This document shows positions 7,093 through 11,103 of a DNA stretch of 11,103 bases, in pieces. This stretch comes from an uncultured Armatimonadota bacterium (GTDB lineage: Bacteria > Armatimonadota > Armatimonadia > Armatimonadales > Armatimonadaceae). Under the pieces are notes generated by a model that did not search any database, was not told the origin of the DNA, and saw nothing but the letters and a program-made list of their open reading frames with translations. Each line of letters starts with the position of its first letter. Positions within the stretch are counted from its first letter, which is position 1. The stretch lies in contig CAIRTT010000534.1 of assembly GCA_903881535.1 (NCBI GenBank), positions 1-11,103 on the forward strand, given 5' to 3'. Position numbers and translations under genes: made by a program.

Positions 7093-7428
7093 TTACTTCT
7101 TCTTAGAACCACCGACCATAATGAGGATACCCATGCCCTTCTTACCGCGCTTCGTCGGCTTGGAGTCTGACATGTTAGAGTCGTCCTCTTCATACGAAGA
7201 GTTACTGACTTTCGACTTCATGTCACCTTCTTCCTCTTCGTCACCTTCTGCTTCATCATCACCTTCTTCTATATCTTCGCACTTCTCCACATCGGAGACC
7301 TCAACGACCATTTCAGAGTCGTCTTTAGAAATGACTTGGAACGACGCATAAACCTCTATCGTTTTACCGACTTCAGTACCAGCAACAGCGTCGTCAACAT
7401 CGGCAATCGGAATGGTCAATTCGCTCAT
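7093..7428 (-). CDS. Small acidic hypothetical protein
   Basis: From ATG 7428-7426 it has 111 residues. The first 50 residues (starting MSELTIPIADVDDAV) look like a small beta domain. Residues about 45-70 are nearly all Asp, Glu and Gly, and after a Ser-rich link the end is strongly basic with a short hydrophobic patch (KRGKKGMGILIMVGGSKKK). The frame extends to 7509, but that would run into the divergent terminase gene and the extra residues do not look like the rest, so 7428 is chosen. It is the first gene of the leftward operon and sits 6 bases before the portal start. The acidic-then-basic pattern suggests a disordered or nucleic-acid/protein-binding tail. No function is recognised. Confidence 0.7.
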   Translation of the reverse strand: MSELTIPIADVDDAVAGTEVGKTIEVYASFQVISKDDSEMVVEVSDVEKCEDIEEGDDEAEGDEEEEGDMKSKVSNSSYEEDDSNMSDSKPTKRGKKGMGILIMVGGSKKK

Positions 7429-7498
7429 AGTTTGCAACTTTAGATGGAGCATTCTCCGAGCCCATGCAGAATGACAACTGAAAGTCGTACCGACCTCT
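7429..7498. promoter_or_regulatory. Divergent spacer between head operon and terminase operon
   Basis: This 70-bp spacer separates two genes pointing away from each other, so promoters for both arms should be in or near it. I looked for sigma70-type boxes on both strands. A TTGTCA on the minus strand has no good -10 partner, and nothing convincing is present on the plus strand. Either the host consensus differs or a phage factor is needed. Function is inferred from gene orientation only. Confidence 0.4.
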
Positions 7499-8974
7499 AT
7501 GCATGACACTCAAGGACGGTGGCTTCCCGATTTGTCCCCTAAGGGGTTTGAGGTGTTCAATAGTTACACCAGGTATTTAATGGTTGACGGACCCCGGAAA
7601 GCCGGAAAGTCGCTTGCCATTGCAAATCGAGTTGCTCGCCATTTATTTGAAAATAACAACGCAACGGTTGGGATTATAACCAAGACACTGAAGAACGGTA
7701 AGGTCGGGGTATGGGCGGATTTAAACAACACGATCCTGCCAATGTGGATGGCAGCAAAGATTGGTATGAAGTGGGTAAAAGAGCCCACCATGGATGTGGC
7801 GACAAAGATGTCCTACTCCAGAATCCGCAACGCCTATGGAGGTGTCAGCGAGGTGCAGCTGCATTCTTTAGAGAACGTGTGGGAGGTAGAAGCCAAGTTC
7901 AAAGGCACGCGATTCTCGATGCTTTGGATCTCGGAGGCTGATCAGTTCGAGAACCGTGTCGTGTTTGACGCCCTCTCAGATCAGCTGCGCGTCGTTGGCA
8001 TCCCGTACGAGAACCATCAGTTTATAGCGGACCTTAATCCGCCGGAGCAAGGCATCGAGCATTGGCTTGCGAAGACTTGGTTTCCAAAGCTTCAAGACGG
8101 ACCTAATCGCGACGATTCCTATGGGCGCATCAATTTCGTTTTGGACGACAATCCGTTCCTAGATCCAAGAGAGAAGACGGATCTCATCAGCAAGTACTCC
8201 TACGACAAGCAGCTTTACGCTCGGTATGTCATGGGTGAATGGGTTGAAGACGTAAGCGAGGGTCACTTTGCCGACGTCTTTGTGCCGTCTACACACATCG
8301 TCGGGACAGTGTCTAGCCCAAATGAGGATGACCATGAGATCATTGTCCCCGGAAAAAACTGCATCGAACTCTTTACCGGGTGGGATTTAGGCGACGTGAA
8401 CCATGCCTGTGCAATTGCTGCTAAGCGCCTTGATGAGAAAGGCAACAGCGTCTTCGATGTCATCGATGAGGCGGTAATTATTGACAGGAAGATTTCAATT
8501 GCAGACTTCACCGAGGCGATGATGGAGAGGATGCAGTGGTGGGAAGAGTACATGAAAAAGGAATACGGTACGGAGCGAGTGCTGTGGCGTCATTGGTCAG
8601 ACAACTCTGCGTGGCGATATCGCGCTGCATCAGACGTGTATGACGAGCTTGTTGTGCGCCAGGTGTCACAGGGCAAGATTGTACTTCATGCGGTAACCAA
8701 AGGCTCTGGAAGCGTCAAACAGCGCATCAGCCTTTTTAAGAAGCTACTGTTTGAGCGGCGTGTTTATATTTCTGCCCAGATGGTGCACGTCATTAAAATG
8801 ATCAGAGAAATGAAGCCGGGACCAAATCGAGCTGAACCAATCCGTGAGGGAGATAAAAATAAACACATCTTCGACGCGCTGACCTATATGCTCATCAGCG
8901 AGACACCCATGGATGTGGAGAGGAGAGCCATTACGGTCTCAACTAAGAAGCCGACCATGGTTTTCTCACAATGA
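7499..8974 (+). CDS. terL: Terminase large subunit (DNA packaging ATPase/nuclease)
   Basis: A 491-residue packaging motor that docks on the portal, pumps DNA into the prohead and cuts it. The N-terminal ATPase has a Walker A motif GPRKAGKS at residues 31-38 and a Walker B strand SMLWISEAD with the likely catalytic Glu146. The FIADLNPPEQ segment fits the coupling motif, and NFVLDDNPFLDP with GEWVE are linker features common in TerL proteins. The C-terminal RNase H-like nuclease has its three expected acidic residues: Asp296 in GWDLGD, Asp368 in HWSDNSAW and Asp459 in HIFDALTYM. No key residue is missing, so it should be active. The ATG has no clear ribosome site (leader GACCTCT). It ends in an ATGA overlap with the next gene. 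No small terminase is recognised beside it. Confidence 0.96.
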   Translation: MHDTQGRWLPDLSPKGFEVFNSYTRYLMVDGPRKAGKSLAIANRVARHLFENNNATVGIITKTLKNGKVGVWADLNNTILPMWMAAKIGMKWVKEPTMDVATKMSYSRIRNAYGGVSEVQLHSLENVWEVEAKFKGTRFSMLWISEADQFENRVVFDALSDQLRVVGIPYENHQFIADLNPPEQGIEHWLAKTWFPKLQDGPNRDDSYGRINFVLDDNPFLDPREKTDLISKYSYDKQLYARYVMGEWVEDVSEGHFADVFVPSTHIVGTVSSPNEDDHEIIVPGKNCIELFTGWDLGDVNHACAIAAKRLDEKGNSVFDVIDEAVIIDRKISIADFTEAMMERMQWWEEYMKKEYGTERVLWRHWSDNSAWRYRAASDVYDELVVRQVSQGKIVLHAVTKGSGSVKQRISLFKKLLFERRVYISAQMVHVIKMIREMKPGPNRAEPIREGDKNKHIFDALTYMLISETPMDVERRAITVSTKKPTMVFSQ

Positions 8975-10198
8975 TTCCGAAGATAACCTACCTCAATCAC
9001 AAGGACACGGAACTCTGGGTGATAACTGGGGAGACTTGGTCTATTCCGGTAAAGGCTCGGTATTGCGATTTCAATGGCACTGAGTACTTCCACATCTTCC
9101 CTGCGGTAGCCCTTGGGTTTGCACAGTCGGCGATCTTGGAGCTTACGGTGAAGCAAATGGGAGGCGATGTAGAAGCGAAGGCTGGGTGGGCAGTGCCCTC
9201 TGATGCGCTTAGGACGCGCTTCTCAAAAGCTCCTGGGTTAACCCCTGAGTTCTACTTTCGATGGCAAGGCGATGGGATTAAGACGCCATCACAGGAAGAA
9301 ATCGAGGTCAAGATCAAGGAGCGGCAATCAAAGCTGGACTGCTGTGCTTTCATCGAGCACGTCGCTAAAGCTTCTGGCATCGATGCAGGAGTACTGACGC
9401 TTGCCTGGATTGCACTTACCCAGCAGATCCCATCCTGGCTGTTGATGGGTAATACACTGCACCTCGGCTTTTCAAGGCTCGTTGCCGTACCGTACCGTAA
9501 GAACTGGAAGGAAATCCTCCTCACCCGCTACCCAACCTTGAAAAAGGCGTTGATGGTCCGGGACTCAAAACGGCTCCTTTCGATGGCGTTCACCGCTGCG
9601 TCTCGAATGGTCCGCATGTCAGAGCTGACGGAGAGCCACCAACGCCGTGGCAGGACAGTGTTTAGCCACACTATCGAGGTGCTGCACGACTCCAGCTGGG
9701 AAAAAGCGTGTGAACAGGTAGAAGGTGAGGGGGCGGCACGACTCGGCCCTCTGGCCTACGTAAAGAGGTGGGCCAACCGTGTTTCGCAAATTGAAGACAC
9801 TATCTATGAGATCTTGGCTGAACAGATCGAGAAAGAGACTGCGCCGACTTGCCGAGTTTTGTGGCGTCGTGGTCAGCGGGGTATGCAATTTGTTCAAGCA
9901 TCTCCCACTCTCATCGGCTCTGCTAAGGTTGTGGAGTGCGACGACGGCAGCTGTTCAAGCGTTGACGATTTCCTCGGCATCGAAGACTCCTCTGCCTATC
10001 TGGAGGAAAAGGCTTCGCTCCTGTTACAAATGTCCTCTGTTCAACCTAAATATGAAGACATGCGGGTATCACGGGGAACTCGCGTCTCAGTCGAAACAAA
10101 CAATGGGGTGCTGGTGCTACCTCCCTCTTGCAGCCAAACTGCCGGACAAGCAGTGTTGGCTCGCAGCAATGGGTGCCAAGGGTAAATGGATTCAATGA
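8971..10198 (+). CDS. Hypothetical protein with Cys-rich C-terminus, apparent frameshift
   Basis: I do not recognise the function. The start ATG overlaps the terminase stop (ATGA), so the two are coupled. The annotated frame runs uninterrupted to TAA at 10183-10185 (404 residues), but its last 60 or so residues do not look like protein. In the +1 frame from about 10010 the sequence reads RLRSCYKCPLFN, then TCGYHG, MGCWCYLPLAAK, KQCW and GKWIQ, ending TGA 10196-10198. This six-cysteine pattern with a GKW end looks like the putative zinc-binding tail found on small phage proteins. Dropping one A from 10007-10010 joins the frames as YLEERLRSCYKCPLFN and gives 408 residues with Cys351, 354, 364, 380, 382 and 395. 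The N-terminal 345 residues are mixed alpha/beta with several basic helices. Its place after TerL suggests a packaging or head-tail role, but that is inference. Confidence 0.78.
10007..10010 (+). other. Site of apparent one-base frame disruption (A4 run)
   Basis: The coding frame changes here from GAG GAA AAG GCT to GAG GAA (A) AGG CTT CGC. Removing one A keeps the protein-like reading; keeping all four sends translation into a frame that ends 13 bases before the better stop. A +1 programmed shift, a real mutation or a homopolymer sequencing error would all look the same. Confidence 0.65.
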
Positions 10199-10725
10199 CT
10201 CCTATTTCAACAGATCTAAACGTATGCACTTCTTCACAAGTGCATTCACTTTCTATCAAACCGCCTATCTCAATGGCGATGGCTGAGAAGGCTGCGCGTG
10301 AAGCTGGATTCAACATCATTGACGCCAAGCAACTAAAGGCTGCTGGTGTGTTCGGGGAGTTTGTGTCTCAAGTTGGAGCCATTCATCTGGGCCGTTCACG
10401 GCTAGCGATGAACCTTGCGAGAACAGACAAAGCTATGGATTTCTGCGAGAGTGCAATAGAACGCGGAGGTTTTGATGATTCTGACTCTATGGTTGGCGTG
10501 ATGAAGGTTCACGCCTCATTGATAAGTGAATCAAATAAAGCGGCTGAGCTTCTAATCAAGTCGGCGCAACAAGCAGCTGAGACCGCAAAGGCTGAGGCGC
10601 TCATGCAGCTACCTGGCTTTGCTCCCCGCGCTCAAGTTGGACTCACACAGGTCAACGTGTCGTTCAATAGTAATGGAGCTGAGACCAACGTCACAACCGA
10701 TGAGAAAAACCATGCCGCTAATTAA
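10195..10725 (+). CDS. Hypothetical helical phage protein
   Basis: From ATG 10195 it has 176 residues; an in-frame ATG at 10186 would add three. The 10195 start gives an ATGA overlap with the shifted-frame stop of the upstream gene, mirroring the overlap between the terminase and that gene, so I prefer it. The first 30 residues are polar and Ser/Thr-rich and contain an inverted repeat in the DNA; in-frame ATGs at 10273 and 10279 (MAMAEKAAREAG) are other possible starts. The rest is mostly helical and Ala-rich (SNKAAELLIKSAQQAAETAK), with a more extended end (QVGLTQVNVSFNSNG). I recognise no family. A small helical protein beside TerL could be a small terminase or a head-completion protein, but no helix-turn-helix or other motif supports either. 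Confidence 0.76.
   Translation: MTPISTDLNVCTSSQVHSLSIKPPISMAMAEKAAREAGFNIIDAKQLKAAGVFGEFVSQVGAIHLGRSRLAMNLARTDKAMDFCESAIERGGFDDSDSMVGVMKVHASLISESNKAAELLIKSAQQAAETAKAEALMQLPGFAPRAQVGLTQVNVSFNSNGAETNVTTDEKNHAAN
10224..10245. repeat. Perfect inverted repeat near a gene start
   Basis: ATGCACTT (10224-10231) and AAGTGCAT (10238-10245) are perfect complements around the 6-base loop CTTCAC. It lies about 30 bases inside the coding region of the helical protein. It could form an mRNA hairpin or a protein-binding site. No T tract follows, so it is not a terminator. Confidence 0.6.
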
Positions 10726-10762
10726 AGGGTTCACAGGTAACGATAATTTTAACATCAAATAA
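10712..10762 (+). CDS. Possible 16-residue mini-ORF
   Basis: An ATG preceded by AAAAACC, like other starts in this window, opens a short frame, MPLIKGFTGNDNFNIK, ending in TAA. It overlaps the end of the previous gene and fills the gap before the next one. The MPLIKG opening resembles that of short basic phage proteins, but this one is far shorter. It may be chance or a truncated remnant. Confidence 0.22.
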   Translation: MPLIKGFTGNDNFNIK

Positions 10763-10768
10763 ACAACT

Positions 10769-11103
10769 ATGGCTACTGCTCAAATTTACAACAACGCACT
10801 GCTGGAACTGGTCAACGGGACTCTGAATTTTCCAACGTCTGGCGCTCCGACCTACAAGGTGATGCTGATCGCTGCGTCACCGGCTTACACGTTCGCCAAA
10901 GGGCACACGACCATCGCCACGGTGAAAGCAGCCTCGGCAACCGAAATCTCAGGCACGGCGTACACTGCTGGTGGAAAAGTCGTGCCCAGTATTTCGACCG
11001 TCATCAATGCCAACGCCGTCGAGGTAAGCATCGGGGACGTTGTGTGGGCTAGCTCCACCATCGCGGCTCGTGGCGCAATCCTCTACAACCCGACAGGGAA
11101 CGA
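10769..11103 (+). CDS. Small phage virion-associated protein, partial (3' end beyond window)
   Basis: The frame opens at ATG 10769 and runs to the window edge without a stop (111 codons). It begins MATAQIYNNALLELVNGTLN and is beta-rich and alanine-rich. The order of features matches a common family of short phage proteins encoded near structural genes: an opening amphipathic strand-helix, a YKVMLIAASPAYTF strand pair, a segment EISGTAYTAGGKVV, then VSIGDVVWASSTIAARGAI and an ILYNPTGN end. In that family the total is usually near 130 residues, so perhaps 15 to 25 residues are missing. The molecular role is not settled; a minor virion or tail-linked protein is likely. The leader, AACATCAAATAAACAACT, is AT-rich and has no ribosome-site motif. 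The codon choice and base make-up are richer in G and C than the leader, as in the rest of the coding DNA. Confidence 0.74.
   Translation, partial: MATAQIYNNALLELVNGTLNFPTSGAPTYKVMLIAASPAYTFAKGHTTIATVKAASATEISGTAYTAGGKVVPSISTVINANAVEVSIGDVVWASSTIAARGAILYNPTGN

Noticed and set aside
7429..7509. N-terminal extension of the small acidic protein to 7509
   Set aside because: It would overlap the divergent terminase start, and its residues (MSCIEVGTTFSCHSAW) are unlike the rest of the protein.

Overview
The window looks like part of the virion-structure region of a tailed double-stranded DNA bacteriophage (Caudoviricetes), probably from an uncultured virus. Genes are tightly packed and often overlap. 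The clearest gene is a complete large terminase. Opposite it lies a portal-like, scaffold-like and capsid-like series. I saw no rRNA, tRNA, CRISPR array, insertion sequence or integrase. The host cannot be named. Most start codons lack a convincing Shine-Dalgarno sequence and instead have A-rich leaders ending in AAAC or AAACCT, which hints at a host group that relies little on Shine-Dalgarno pairing, such as Bacteroidota or possibly Verrucomicrobiota. That is inference.

Minus strand, read from 7428 down to 1: a small acidic protein (7428-7093), the portal (7086-4648), a short unknown protein overlapping the portal end (about 4655-4437), a highly charged scaffold-like protein (4447-2930), a hairpin terminator, a 159-bp leader, the putative major capsid protein (2770-1013), a second hairpin terminator, an unknown protein (910-476), a small two-helix holin-like membrane protein (469-215) and a lipoprotein that runs off the window (215-1). 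The order portal, scaffold, capsid is the usual head-assembly order, so the capsid and scaffold calls rest heavily on position.

Plus strand, from 7499 to the end: TerL with intact ATPase and nuclease motifs (7499-8974), an unknown protein overlapping it by ATGA (8971-10198, apparently frameshifted), a helical unknown protein (10195-10725), a possible 16-residue mini-ORF, and the start of a small beta-rich phage protein (10769 to edge). The two arms diverge from a 70-bp spacer at 7429-7498.

The most notable observations are two reading-frame anomalies. In the gene after TerL, a conserved-looking cysteine-rich tail (CxxC, C, CxC, C, GKW) lies in the +1 frame, and removing one A from an AAAA run at 10007-10010 restores a smooth protein ending in an ATGA overlap with the next gene. 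In the gene after the capsid, a nine-A run contains an in-frame A AAA AAC slippery heptamer, followed 53 bases later by an eight-G run. These may be programmed shifts, real mutations or homopolymer sequencing errors; the sequence alone cannot decide. I do not see an evident new defence or mobile system here.
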